From Sporomusa sp. KB1 (GTDB taxonomy: Bacteria; Bacillota; Negativicutes; Sporomusales; Sporomusaceae), in assembly GCF_007830295.1 (NCBI RefSeq), contig NZ_VLKC01000002.1, positions 3,025,219 to 3,089,218 on the forward strand: a stretch of 64,000 bases of DNA, given 5' to 3'. Under the pieces are notes generated by a model that ran no database searches, was not told where the DNA came from, and saw only the letters and a program-made list of their open reading frames with translations. Made by a program: the position numbers and the translations under genes. Shown here piece after piece: positions 1-7,808 of this stretch (its first letter is position 1; each line of letters begins with the position of its first letter).

Positions 1-65
1 AAGTATATTATAAGTTCACGAGGCTGGTTTATAAAAATACACATAGTGAAAGGTTAGGTTATTAT

Positions 66-353
66 ATGTCAATTGTAATAGTAGGGGGGGATTATCTAGG
101 CGGTATTGAAAAAAATTTGTATTCCATAGGTGTTACTGAATTGGTACATATTTCTGGACGTAAGGCTTTGGATAGAAACAAAATGAACTTACCCAAGAAT
201 ACTGCTTTTGTCTTGGTATTTACTGATTACGTAAATCATAGTGCCGCTAAAAATGCCAAACTTGTAGCTAAATCACAATCAATTCCGTTGGTTTTTGCCA
301 AGAGATCATGGCGAGCTATTGAGGGAAAACTTAGAGAAAGCAAGTTTATATAA
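66..353 (+). CDS. DUF2325 domain protein
   Basis: This 95-residue protein matches the small DUF2325 family by its opening MSIVIVGGDYLGGIEKNL and its central alternation of beta strands and helices (FVLVFTDYVNH, then SIPLVFAKRSW). Such proteins are common in Negativicutes and clostridia. Their biochemical role is not established, so none is given. A purine-rich stretch (aaggttagg) precedes the ATG. It is the first gene of the window and nothing upstream shows what it is transcribed with. Confidence 0.75.
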   Translation: MSIVIVGGDYLGGIEKNLYSIGVTELVHISGRKALDRNKMNLPKNTAFVLVFTDYVNHSAAKNAKLVAKSQSIPLVFAKRSWRAIEGKLRESKFI

Positions 354-615
354 TACTCCAAAAATGACTTGTACTAACATGCTGCTGCGGAATTTAAATA
401 TTGCATTTGCTCATTGGAATATATGGTTTTTGCTGTGGATGCTAGGAGATAATTTAGTGGATAACGGGCAGAGTGTTCAAAATACTTCATACGAATCTCA
501 TCTTGGCAAGTACAGGAAACTTGGAACAAAACTCGCGGTTATTAAATGATATGTAATATGGTCAGTGAGAGCAAAAATGTCCCTCTGAATTGTTATTTTG
601 AGGAGGGAGAGAGTA

Positions 616-1098
616 ATGCAAATGACCGTATTTATTATTGAAGATGCAAAATTTATGAGGGAAGTGCTGAAACAAACGTTAACTAGGTTCGGCTATCGCG
701 TGGTGGGCGAGGCTTCAGACGGCAAAGAAGGTGTAACCCAATAGTTAAGAAAACAGCCAGACGTTGTTATGATGGATATTGGTATGCCTGGAATGGATGG
801 ATTAACGGCACTAAAAGAGATAAAAAAGATCGACAGTAATGCCAAAATAATAATGTGTAGTTCTGTCAATAAAGCAGTGGTGATAGTTGAAGCCATAAAA
901 GCGGGAGCAAAAGATTTTGTAATAAAACCAGTAGAGCCGAAGCGATTGTTTTTAGCTATTAATAAAGTAACAGGTAACTACACTACCCATATTTTTAAAA
1001 AACTGATGTCCTTACGTAGAGCAGTGAAGCCAGATGGTTGCAAGTTATATATAGATAGAGGCAAGAAGTACAGGAGTCGGTTAAAATTAATTTGCTAA
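616..1098 (+). pseudogene. CheY-like response regulator interrupted by in-frame TAG
   Basis: From an ATG behind AGGAGGGAGA, the frame encodes a receiver domain (FIIEDAKFMREVLKQTL, then VVMMDIGMPGMDG with the phospho-acceptor Asp, then AGAKDFVIKPVEP with the conserved Lys). A single TAG at 742-744 falls between beta2 and alpha2. Everything before and after stays in one frame, so this is one nonsense codon and not a frameshift. The C-terminal 40 residues past the receiver are basic and not recognised. It may be a recent pseudogene, a readthrough gene or a sequencing error. A restart at 769 would lack beta1, including the acidic pocket, so the short ORF would not be functional. Confidence 0.75.
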
Positions 1099-1124
1099 AA
1101 TGAAACTATTAGGAGGATTAGTGC

Positions 1125-1562
1125 GTGAAGAAAATTACGGTTATTTATTGGAGTGGAACGGGAAATACGCAAAAGATGGCAGATGCTGTGGCGCAAGGTG
1201 TGGCTGAGACAGGCGTCGATGTAAAGGTCTTGCCAGTTGACAAAGCATCCAAAGATGATGTGCTAAACGCCGATGCGGTAGCTTTTGGTTGCCCGGCAAT
1301 GGGAGATGAAGTTCTGGAAGAAACGGAAATGGAACCGTTTATAAAAGCCTTGGAGGGGGAGGATTTGTCGACAATACCTTTAGTATTGTTTGGCTCTTAT
1401 GATTGGGGTGACGGTCAGTGGATGAGAGAATGGGTAGCGAGAATGAATGCGCAGGGCGCTAAACTTGTGGAAGAAGGGCTGATTACACAAAATACTCCAG
1501 ACAAATCAATTCTTGTTAAGTGCAGAGAAATAGGGGTTAAACTCGCATCCGCTACTGTCTAA
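1125..1562 (+). CDS. Flavodoxin
   Basis: A 145-residue short-chain flavodoxin, an FMN-binding one-electron carrier. The N-terminal IYWSGTGNTQKMADA is the phosphate-binding loop, and the FGCPAMGDE and FGSYDWGDGQW segments form the isoalloxazine-binding loops, including the usual Trp/Tyr positions. The start is GTG at 1125, set by AGGAGG at 1111-1116. The gene stands alone between the broken response regulator and transposase debris. Flavodoxin is a typical electron donor to nitrogenase-like reductases and radical SAM enzymes, several of which lie within 10 kb, but a direct partnership is only inferred. Confidence 0.93.
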   Translation: MKKITVIYWSGTGNTQKMADAVAQGVAETGVDVKVLPVDKASKDDVLNADAVAFGCPAMGDEVLEETEMEPFIKALEGEDLSTIPLVLFGSYDWGDGQWMREWVARMNAQGAKLVEEGLITQNTPDKSILVKCREIGVKLASATV

Positions 1563-1629
1563 ATGGGTATAATCTAGCTTCCCATCCAAGTAAATATTAA
1601 ACTGCAAAATACAGTCTGTCCAAATTATG

Positions 1630-1768
1630 AGCGGCATCAAACATTGTCAAGTAAATGATTATGTAGAGAGCCTCATCATATGGCTGGCTGTTTTTTTGTC
1701 ACCTTTTTTAGATAGTGGTGATAGCCTTCGATGACGGTTGTCGTGTAAATCATCCTGTGGATTTCATG
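1630..1768 (-). pseudogene. IS256-family transposase C-terminal remnant
   Basis: On the minus strand the text reads EIHRMIYTTTVIEGYHHYLKKVTKK and, after a one-base shift, YDEALYIIIYLTMFDA. This is the characteristic C-terminus of IS256-type transposases (VIYTTNAIES..RQLRKVTK..F..DEALLKLLYLA). Only about 45 codons survive, with at least one frameshift and stops. It directly abuts a fragment of an unrelated transposase, so two insertion sequences have decayed into each other. Confidence 0.65.
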
Positions 1769-2164
1769 GGGCGAATTCATCGCTATCATATTTTGCAAGC
1801 AATCGGCGCATGACGTTTTCTGAAAAGAGGCCGTTCTCTAAATCCCTTTCTGTGTCCCATACATTCCATCCTAGTTCTGAGAGTAGTTCTGCATCGTTCA
1901 CAGCGAAAGGAATTTTAGCTTTAGCTTGGCTGTAATTGCTAAGGTCAGAAGGATTTCAAATGGGATTTTTTTATTGTCAGAACGTTTATCTTCCAGACAA
2001 TCCTCCAAAGGTGCTAGAAGGTTTTTCTGCTTCATGGTCAAAACGATGGTATCAATCAAATTCGGTAAGCTTAAATCAGCAGCATCGATATGTCCGCTTT
2101 TTATAGCATTCAGTACACGTTCTTTATCTTTTTGGCAAAGTTGCATCATATCAGGATCACTCAA
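1769..2164 (-). pseudogene. DDE-type transposase N-terminal remnant
   Basis: The intact part (88 codons from 2164) reads MSDPDMMQLCQKDKERVLNAI and continues with LPNLIDTIVLTMKQKNLLAPLEDCLEDKR, a sequence type found at the start of IS transposases. After LKLKF a frameshift leads into AVNDAELLSELGWNVWDTERDLENGLFS, ending where the IS256 remnant starts. The catalytic DDE core is missing. The exact IS family is not certain. No terminal inverted repeats were found. Confidence 0.55.
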
Positions 2165-2322
2165 TTGCTATAATGAGCTTTGTTTTTCAAAAGACTGAAG
2201 TTGAAGATAAAATCTATAATTAAAAAATTTCAGAAGTACCTTGCATTTTTGGCAAGTCGAGATTATAATAAAGCTCAAGTTAATTTTTTAAAAATAAATA
2301 AGACTGATTGGTGGATAAACCG

Positions 2323-2375
2323 AAGGTCAGAATAACAGTTCTGTGGAGCTGTCATTCTGACCTTTCTTTGTTTTC
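2323..2375 (+). terminator. Terminator-like hairpin in the nifH leader
   Basis: AAGGTCAGAAT and ATTCTGACCTT form a long stem around a loop containing a secondary AACAG/CTGT pairing, followed by tctttgtttt. It lies 24 bp before the nifH start codon with no gene upstream in this orientation for more than 700 bp. It is therefore more likely an attenuator in the nifH leader than the end of another transcript. Confidence 0.6.
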
Positions 2376-2398
2376 TAACAATCTGGGAGGAGTAGCAC

Positions 2399-3274
2399 AT
2401 GAGTAAAAAAATTAAACAAATTGCTATTTATGGTAAAGGAGGGATTGGTAAATCAACCACAACTTCTAACATTAGTGCAGCATTATCAAAATTAGGATAT
2501 AAGGTAATGCAGTTTGGTTGTGATCCGAAAGCTGATTCTACCAATACACTGCGCGACGGTTCATACATTCCGACAGTACTTGATACGTTGCGTGAAAAAA
2601 ATAAGGTACAACCAGAAGATGTTATTTATCAGGGTTTTAATGGTGTGTACTGCGTGGAAGCAGGCGGGCCGGCTCCAGGTGTTGGTTGCGCCGGACGGGG
2701 AATTATTACAGCCGTACAGCTTTTAAAACAATTAAAAGTATATGAAGAACTGGATCTGGACGTTATTATTTATGATGTTTTGGGCGACGTGGTGTGCGGG
2801 GGTTTTGCCGTACCAATTCGCGAGGGCATTGCGGAGCATGTATTTACCGTATCGTCGGCTGACTTTATGGCCATTTATGCGGCGAATAATCTATTCAAAG
2901 GTATTAAGAAATACTCCAACTCGGGTGGAGCGCTGTTGGGTGGTTTAATTGCCAATTCGATCAATGCTCCCTATGCAAAAGAGATTGTCGATGATTTTGT
3001 GCAACGGACGCAAACGCGGGTGATAGAGTATGTTCCACGCTCAGTAACAGTGACTCAGGCCGAGCTTCAGGGAAAAACAACCATAGAGGCTGCGCCTAAT
3101 TCAGAGCAGGCTAAAATCTATAGCCGGTTGGCCACGAAAGTAATAGAAACGACGGAATCTAAAGTTCCAGCGCCGCTGGAAACGGCTGAATTACGCGAGT
3201 GGGCATCCACATGGGCTGATCAACTGCTGGCTATTGAAACGGGTGAGGTTCGAAGTGTTGCGGCTGGTATCTAA
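2399..3274 (+). CDS. Nitrogenase iron protein-like ATPase (NifH/NflH/MarH family)
   Basis: A 291-residue homodimer-type Fe protein that uses MgATP hydrolysis to pass electrons to a partner reductase. Visible are the P-loop [12 protein letters not shown], switch I DPKADST, both [4Fe-4S] cysteines (GVGCAGRG and DVVCGGF), and the Arg in GCAGRG that is ADP-ribosylated in classical NifH. Compared with canonical NifH it has a Lys/Thr-rich middle and an extra 30 or so C-terminal residues ending EVRSVAAGI. It forms an operon with nifB (17-bp gap), but NifD, NifK, NifE and NifN are absent nearby. It could be a second NifH, a group IV NifH-like reductase, or the reductase of a methylthio-alkane reductase. 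The family is certain and the subgroup is not. Confidence 0.85.
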   Translation: MSKKIKQIAIYGKGGIGKSTTTSNISAALSKLGYKVMQFGCDPKADSTNTLRDGSYIPTVLDTLREKNKVQPEDVIYQGFNGVYCVEAGGPAPGVGCAGRGIITAVQLLKQLKVYEELDLDVIIYDVLGDVVCGGFAVPIREGIAEHVFTVSSADFMAIYAANNLFKGIKKYSNSGGALLGGLIANSINAPYAKEIVDDFVQRTQTRVIEYVPRSVTVTQAELQGKTTIEAAPNSEQAKIYSRLATKVIETTESKVPAPLETAELREWASTWADQLLAIETGEVRSVAAGI

Positions 3275-3291
3275 AGGATTTTGAGAACGAG

Positions 3292-4587
3292 GTGAATAGT
3301 ATGGGCTGCGTATGCTCTGGCACATTAAGTGCTGATACTCTGGAAAAAACCAATAAGCATCCCTGCTACTCTGCGGATGCTCATCATAAATATGCCCGGA
3401 TGCATTTGCCGGTAGCTCCCCGGTGCAATGTCCAATGTAATTATTGTAACCGGAAGTTTGACTGCGTAAATGAAAGTCGTCCGGGTGTCACTAGCGAGGT
3501 CTTGACACCTGCTCTTGCCAGAGATAAATTTTCCTGGGTGAAAGGCGAAATTGAAAACCTTAGTGTAGTTGGCATTGCCGGACCAGGTGATGCGCTGGCT
3601 GACTGGCCGTCTACTAAGCAGACGATTGAAAATATCAAAGCCATTGATCAAACAATTACTTTTTGCTTATCGACTAATGGATTATTGCTGCCAAAATATG
3701 CTTCTGAAATTGTGGCCTTAGGCATTAGGCATGTCACTGTGACTGTTAACACCTTAGAGCCGGCTATCGGTGCCAAAATTTATAAGTTTGTGTCTTATCA
3801 GGGTAAACACTATGTAGGCTCTCAGGCTGCCGAGTTGTTGTTAGCCAATCAATTGGCAGGTATTGAGTACTTAGTGCAGCATGGGGTATTAGTTAAAATC
3901 AATATCGTTATGATTAAGGGAATTAATGACAGGGATATACCGGCGGTAGTCAAAAAGGTAAAGGCGTTAGGGGTATTTGTAACCAATATTATGCCGCTGA
4001 TTCCTGCGCCTGGCAGCGCCTTCGAACATTTGCCCCAGACCAGCATGAAAGAACTTAATGCGCTAAGGAATGTTTGTCAACTGGATATTCATCAGATGCG
4101 GCACTGCCAGCAGTGCCGGGCTGATGCCATCGGGCTGCTGCACGAAGATCGTTCTCAGGAATTCCGGATGTGCAACCATGCGCCTGATAGTAAAACTGAA
4201 GCATCTGAGCCTAAGAAGGTATATCAGATTGCCGTGACATCAAAATATGGGAAAATGGTTGACCAGCATTTTGGTCATGCGACTCAATTGCTTATTTTTC
4301 AAGGCGATGGGCAGGACTTTCAGCTCCGTGAGACCAGGAACGTAGGTCAGTATTGTGCTGGTATGGCAGAATGTGATGTAGAGGATATGGCTTCTGGGCG
4401 AGAACAGATCATTGAGGCATTGCAGGATTGTAATGCGGTGCTAACCATGCGTATTGGTTATCATGCTAAAGAACAGTTAGGGAAAAAGGGTATCTTTATC
4501 TCGGAATATTGCGATACAGTAGAAAATGGCCTTCGTTATACCGCAAGTCAAATTGCGGAGTTGGCAAGCAGGCAAGTCAGTGGGTAA
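3292..4587 (+). CDS. nifB: Nitrogenase cofactor biosynthesis protein NifB
   Basis: A 431-residue radical SAM enzyme that builds the carbide-containing 8Fe core (NifB-co) of nitrogenase-type cofactors. Diagnostic features are HPCYSADAHHKYARMHLPVA, the CxxxCxxC motif in PRCNVQCNYCNRKFDC, NESRPGVTS, and the C-terminal HCQQCRADAIG cysteines. From about residue 305 a NifX/dinitrogenase-cofactor-like domain follows (VTSKYGKMVDQHFGHA). The ORF's first codon is the GTG at 3292. The ATG at 3301, 9 bp after GAACGAGGTG, is probably the true start (428 aa, MGCVCSG). Linkage to the upstream nifH-like gene implies that the cofactor made here serves a reductase outside this window. Confidence 0.93.
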   Translation: MNSMGCVCSGTLSADTLEKTNKHPCYSADAHHKYARMHLPVAPRCNVQCNYCNRKFDCVNESRPGVTSEVLTPALARDKFSWVKGEIENLSVVGIAGPGDALADWPSTKQTIENIKAIDQTITFCLSTNGLLLPKYASEIVALGIRHVTVTVNTLEPAIGAKIYKFVSYQGKHYVGSQAAELLLANQLAGIEYLVQHGVLVKINIVMIKGINDRDIPAVVKKVKALGVFVTNIMPLIPAPGSAFEHLPQTSMKELNALRNVCQLDIHQMRHCQQCRADAIGLLHEDRSQEFRMCNHAPDSKTEASEPKKVYQIAVTSKYGKMVDQHFGHATQLLIFQGDGQDFQLRETRNVGQYCAGMAECDVEDMASGREQIIEALQDCNAVLTMRIGYHAKEQLGKKGIFISEYCDTVENGLRYTASQIAELASRQVSG

Positions 4588-4681
4588 AACCAAAGGCATG
4601 AAGTTCGCGATTAAACGGTAGGAGGATTGTAGACATAAATCAAAATTTGAAGCTATGAACATCTGGCTGGCTGAAAGCTGG

Positions 4682-4719
4682 AGGCTGTTTTCCATATGTA
4701 ACGTGGAAGACAGCCTTTT
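4682..4719 (+). terminator. Terminator after nifB
   Basis: AGGCTGTTTTCC pairs with GGAAGACAGCCT (one G-U) around an 11-nt loop, followed by a T tract. It closes the nifH-nifB operon. Confidence 0.8.
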
Positions 4720-4734
4720 ACTATATATAAAAAT

Positions 4735-4850
4735 AAATAGAAGGAAGCCGCCCTCCCCGACCAAGAGTTGAGCGACTTCCTACCCGGCACACCTCATGGG
4801 AGAGGTCTACCTTGCTATAAGTATAGCATTGGTTAACCTCTTCATGCAAG
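4735..4850 (-). ncRNA. Possible small RNA, antitoxin-like
   Basis: On the minus strand a TTGCAT hexamer (near 4849) and TATACT are separated by 18 nt. About 85 nt further on lies a hairpin (GGAAG...CTTCC, near 4740-4783) and the tail cttctatttattttta. Promoter, short transcript and terminator together resemble the antisense RNA of small-toxin type I modules in Firmicutes, but I could not find a toxin ORF on the other strand. This is tentative. Confidence 0.3.
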
Positions 4851-4875
4851 GTGCGGCATGAAGGAGGTTTTTTTT
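4835..4875 (+). terminator. Terminator-like hairpin upstream of porin
   Basis: AACCTCTTCATGC pairs with GCATGAAGGAGGTT (one bulge), followed by eight T. It ends about 60 bp before the porin start, so it either ends a short leader RNA or attenuates the porin. Confidence 0.6.
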
Positions 4876-4937
4876 ATGCTTATCAAAGTAAGCTAAGTAC
4901 TTTGATCCGAATTTACTTATAGGAGGAGGAAGAAATT

Positions 4938-6320
4938 TTGAAAAAGTCAATTTTAATGTTATTCTCGGTTCTATTGATAATGAGTAGTGTTGGTACGGCC
5001 TTGGCAGCAGCCGATTTTTCTGATGTACCTGCCAGGCACTGGGCCTATGACGCTGTTAAACAACTACAACAGGATGGTTTATTTGATGGATACGGTGACT
5101 CTACATTTGGTGGTGATAAGCCTTTGACACGATATGAGTTTGCCGTAGTGACCGCACGCGGGCTGCAAAATTATACTAAGGCCAGTGCTCAGCAGAAAGT
5201 GCTGCTTGATAAGCTTTCAGTAGAATTTGCCGCTGAACTCAACAATATTGGTGTCCGCTTAAATAAGTTAGAGAAAAACCAACCCAATCTTAAATTTAGC
5301 GGAATTGCTGAAGTGCGTTATACCTCCCAAGACAACAATGGTACTGTTGCTTCTAGTGTAGGCGGTGCCTACCGGCTCAGGCTAAATGGCGTGGCTAAAG
5401 TTGATAATACTACTAGTCTTGGTTTGCGCGTGACCTCAGGGGTTACGAAAGCAGGTACCAAATATAAATATGCTGGTGCAACTTTTACCGGTTTTGGATC
5501 GACTTCAGCGGCTGATGATAACAAAAATACCGTTACGCTGGATAGGGTCTTTCTGACTAGTACTATTGGTGCTTTCAAGACTACCATTGGTGCTCAAGAA
5601 CTGAAACTGGGTACTACGGCTTTCATCGTAGATAATGGCTATACCAGTTTTGATGGTGCAAAGTTTGAAACTAAATTCGGCGACATTAATCTTGTCGGCA
5701 ATTGGGGCAGGCAGCAAAAGAATGGAGCTGCAGCGGCAGGCTATAAAATCGGCACAAACGGTACCATCGTTGCTACTGCTGCCATTCCTGCTGCAACCAT
5801 TGACATCGCCTCTTTAGAGGCTTTTGCAACGAATGGCAAACTTACTTACGGAGCTGGCTATGCTGCCCTCAAAGACCGGGGTGACATACATACTACTCTG
5901 GCAGAATATCTTTATGGTAGTGCTAACTATGTATTTGAACCTAATTTTTCCCTTGGCGGCGAGTATGTCCAGAACCAGCAATCAGATACAGATAAAAATG
6001 CCTGGACTGCTATAGCTACTATTGGTGATCAAGCCATTGTAAAAGGTGGTCAGAAAAACCTGGTTATAAAATATTATAGTGTTGGTAAAAACTCTATTAG
6101 CAGACTGACTTCTTATAATCTGCAAAACAAGGCTAAGAGTGGCACGGAAGCATTCTCAGACGTAAGAAATTTAAAAGGCCTGAATATTACCTATAACTAT
6201 GGTTTTAGTCCAAATCTGTCAGCCTATGTGGCCTATCAAAAACTGACTGATAAAGAGGCTGCTGCTGCCGATGACCGGGGATATCATTTTTACCGCGTTG
6301 CGGTCGTTTCCAAATTTTAA
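4938..6320 (+). CDS. SLH-domain outer-membrane porin (OmpM-like)
   Basis: A 460-residue exported protein. Residues 1-23 form a signal peptide ending ALAAA. One S-layer homology domain follows (FSDVPARHWAYDAVKQLQQDG..LTRYEFA), then a short coiled coil (about 90-115, EFAAELNNIGVRLNKLE), then a repetitive beta-barrel region ending in aromatic Phe (VAVVSKF), as in diderm Firmicutes. In this family the SLH domain binds peptidoglycan and tethers the outer membrane, and the barrel acts as a pore. The start is TTG at 4938, supported by AGGAGGAGGA and the signal peptide beginning MKKSILML. It is the best evidence in the window that the host has an outer membrane. Confidence 0.93.
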   Translation: MKKSILMLFSVLLIMSSVGTALAAADFSDVPARHWAYDAVKQLQQDGLFDGYGDSTFGGDKPLTRYEFAVVTARGLQNYTKASAQQKVLLDKLSVEFAAELNNIGVRLNKLEKNQPNLKFSGIAEVRYTSQDNNGTVASSVGGAYRLRLNGVAKVDNTTSLGLRVTSGVTKAGTKYKYAGATFTGFGSTSAADDNKNTVTLDRVFLTSTIGAFKTTIGAQELKLGTTAFIVDNGYTSFDGAKFETKFGDINLVGNWGRQQKNGAAAAGYKIGTNGTIVATAAIPAATIDIASLEAFATNGKLTYGAGYAALKDRGDIHTTLAEYLYGSANYVFEPNFSLGGEYVQNQQSDTDKNAWTAIATIGDQAIVKGGQKNLVIKYYSVGKNSISRLTSYNLQNKAKSGTEAFSDVRNLKGLNITYNYGFSPNLSAYVAYQKLTDKEAAAADDRGYHFYRVAVVSKF

Positions 6321-6379
6321 GGCACTAAACCAGTTTAGCTGTTAATTTAAAAATATATGAGAATTTAAATAAAAGTATA

Positions 6380-6407
6380 TTGACAAATGTTCACCAGGAA
6401 GTATAAT
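6380..6407 (+). promoter_or_regulatory. Sigma-A-type promoter before leader element A
   Basis: TTGACA (6380-6385), 16-nt spacer, TATAAT (6402-6407). A start near 6414 would place leader element A about 25 nt into the transcript. Confidence 0.75.
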
Positions 6408-6437
6408 TATAACTACTAGATATTCTAAGAATGAATA

Positions 6438-6496
6438 GCTGATCAGAGAGACTGAAGGCTAGGGTATTATCCGTGAGGATATGCCTTGGCCTTTTT
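6438..6496 (+). promoter_or_regulatory. Leader element A (GCTGA-hairpin-terminator)
   Basis: GCTGA, then TCAG-agaga-CTGA (a 4-bp hairpin), abutting AGGC...GCCT followed by T5. The same arrangement occurs at 6674, 8729 and 14474. It is the first of two tandem copies upstream of the first cysK. It looks like a transcription attenuator. No known riboswitch class is recognised. Confidence 0.6.
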
Positions 6497-6551
6497 ATTT
6501 TTCTTTGAAGGTTGGGTGGCAATGAAGTTGTTGCTATTGTCGAATTGGTGT

Positions 6552-6631
6552 TAAAAGTGAACTTGTTTCAGCATAGCTGAAACATCGGCGGGTTCAGATA
6601 GGGTTTACCCCACCTGAACAAACGCCGTCTG
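6552..6631 (+). repeat. Dispersed repeat R1
   Basis: It contains AGTGAACTTGTTTCAGCATAG and GCTGAAACAT (an inverted repeat), followed by CGGCGGGTTCAG...CTGAACaaaCGCCG with the core TTCAGATAGGGT. The first part recurs on the minus strand at 52666-52745 and the core recurs at 15640 and 22856. It probably represents a small non-coding repeat family. Confidence 0.5.
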
Positions 6632-6673
6632 CAGAGGCGGGAGTCTTAACTCGCCGCAAAAGATAAAGAGTTG

Positions 6674-6738
6674 GCTGATCAGTCGAGCATACTGAAGGCA
6701 AAGATTATCCTAATCAGGAATGTATCTTTGCCTTTTTA
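6674..6738 (+). promoter_or_regulatory. Leader element B (GCTGA-hairpin-terminator)
   Basis: GCTGA, TCAG (6679-6682) pairing with CTGA (6692-6695), then an 11-bp perfect terminator stem AAGGCAAAGAT/ATCTTTGCCTT with a T5 tail. It ends 99 bp before the first cysK start. It is the second copy in tandem with element A. No convincing separate promoter lies between them, so both may act on one transcript. Confidence 0.6.
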
Positions 6739-6836
6739 CTTACGCAAATTCATGATATTTTTCTGGCAAGGTAAGCGTTCGTTTGCTGAGTACTGCTTAA
6801 TTTTAGTTAATGACAAAATATAGGGGGATGATTGCT

Positions 6837-7766
6837 ATGTCTAAAATTGCCAACAGTATCACTGCACTAATCGGTGGTACACCATTACTCCGTCTGAATA
6901 AAGTAACCGAGGGGACTCAGGCCGAGGTAGTGGTTAAACTAGAGTCATTTAACCCCGGCGGCAGTATTAAAGACCGCATCGGTTTTAGTATGCTCAAAGA
7001 TGCCGAAGAAAAGGGACTTATCAATAAAGATACGGTAATTATTGAGCCTACTAGCGGTAATACAGGTATTGCCCTGGCTTTTATTGCTGCAGCCAAAGGG
7101 TATCGTCTGATTCTGACTATGCCGGAAACCATGAGTGTGGAGCGGCGCAGCCTGCTAAAGGCGTATGGTGCGGAATTGGTTTTGACCCCTGGTGCAGCAG
7201 GCATGAAAGGGGCGGTATTAAAGGCAGAGGAGTTGGCTGCTGTAACACCAAATTCATTTATTCCCCAGCAGTTTAACAATCCGGCGAATCCTGAGATTCA
7301 CCGGGCAATTACCGCCGAAGAAATCTGGCAGGATACAGATGGTAAGGTGGATGTTATTGTTGGTGGTGTCGGTACAGGCGGTACAATTACCGGTGTTGGC
7401 GAAGTACTTAAAAAACGTAATCCCAACGTCAAGGTGGTGGCAGTGGAGCCTTTTGATTCCCCTGTTCTTTCCGGTGGTCAGTCTGGCCCTCATAAAATTC
7501 AGGGAATTGGGGCTGGTTTTGTTCCTGCTGTGCTGAATTTGGATATTGTTGACGAAATCTTTAAAGTGAAAAATGAGGAAGCAATTACTACTGCGCAACG
7601 GTTAGCTAAAGAAGAAGGAATATTGGTCGGAATTTCTTCCGGTGCGGCAGCCTTTGCCGCCTTGCAGCTTGCCAAACGCCAGGGAAATAAGGGAAAGGTG
7701 GTAGTGGCAATTTTGCCAGACACAGGCGAGCGATATCTTAGTACGGTTCTTTTTGCGGAAAAGTAA
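6837..7766 (+). CDS. cysK: Cysteine synthase (O-acetylserine sulfhydrylase) 1
   Basis: A PLP enzyme of 309 residues from the ATG at 6837, which is preferred over the upstream ATG at 6810 because TAGGGGGAT lies just ahead of it. It converts O-acetylserine and sulfide to cysteine. Seen are the PLP lysine in [11 protein letters not shown], the phosphate/substrate loop [23 protein letters not shown], and the C-terminal [11 protein letters not shown]. It is closely similar throughout to the second cysK at 14610, indicating duplication. Its long leader holds two tandem attenuator-like elements, suggesting RNA-level control by sulfur status. An orphan ABC ATPase follows after 42 bp. Confidence 0.95.
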   Translation: MSKIANSITALIGGTPLLRLNKVTEGTQAEVVVKLESFNPGGSIKDRIGFSMLKDAEEKGLINKDTVIIEPTSGNTGIALAFIAAAKGYRLILTMPETMSVERRSLLKAYGAELVLTPGAAGMKGAVLKAEELAAVTPNSFIPQQFNNPANPEIHRAITAEEIWQDTDGKVDVIVGGVGTGGTITGVGEVLKKRNPNVKVVAVEPFDSPVLSGGQSGPHKIQGIGAGFVPAVLNLDIVDEIFKVKNEEAITTAQRLAKEEGILVGISSGAAAFAALQLAKRQGNKGKVVVAILPDTGERYLSTVLFAEK

Positions 7767-7808
7767 TCAGAAATTTTTTCTGGATTAACTATAAAAGGGG
7801 GAAACCTT

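Larger units (their letters stand above)
4588..4937. other. Intergenic region with several hairpins before the porin gene
   Basis: It contains the nifB terminator (4682-4719), a GC-rich inverted repeat at 4740-4793, a candidate minus-strand promoter, a forward terminator-like hairpin (4835-4875), and a short hairpin at 4879-4902 (atcaaagta/tactttgat) just before the porin RBS. No protein-coding frame with an RBS was seen. Confidence 0.6.

Noticed and set aside
295..549. 84-codon frame after the DUF2325 gene
   Set aside because: It overlaps the end of that gene, has no RBS, and no recognisable domain.
4477..4764. 95-codon minus-strand frame
   Set aside because: Antisense to the nifB 3' end and running through its terminator; no RBS or domain.
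4735..4875. Known riboswitch (THF, Moco, c-di-GMP, fluoride) before the porin gene
   Set aside because: None of the conserved blocks of these classes is present.
6438..6496. T-box leader before cysK
   Set aside because: No AGGGTGGNACCGCG-type T-box sequence, and the leader is much too short for a specifier stem.
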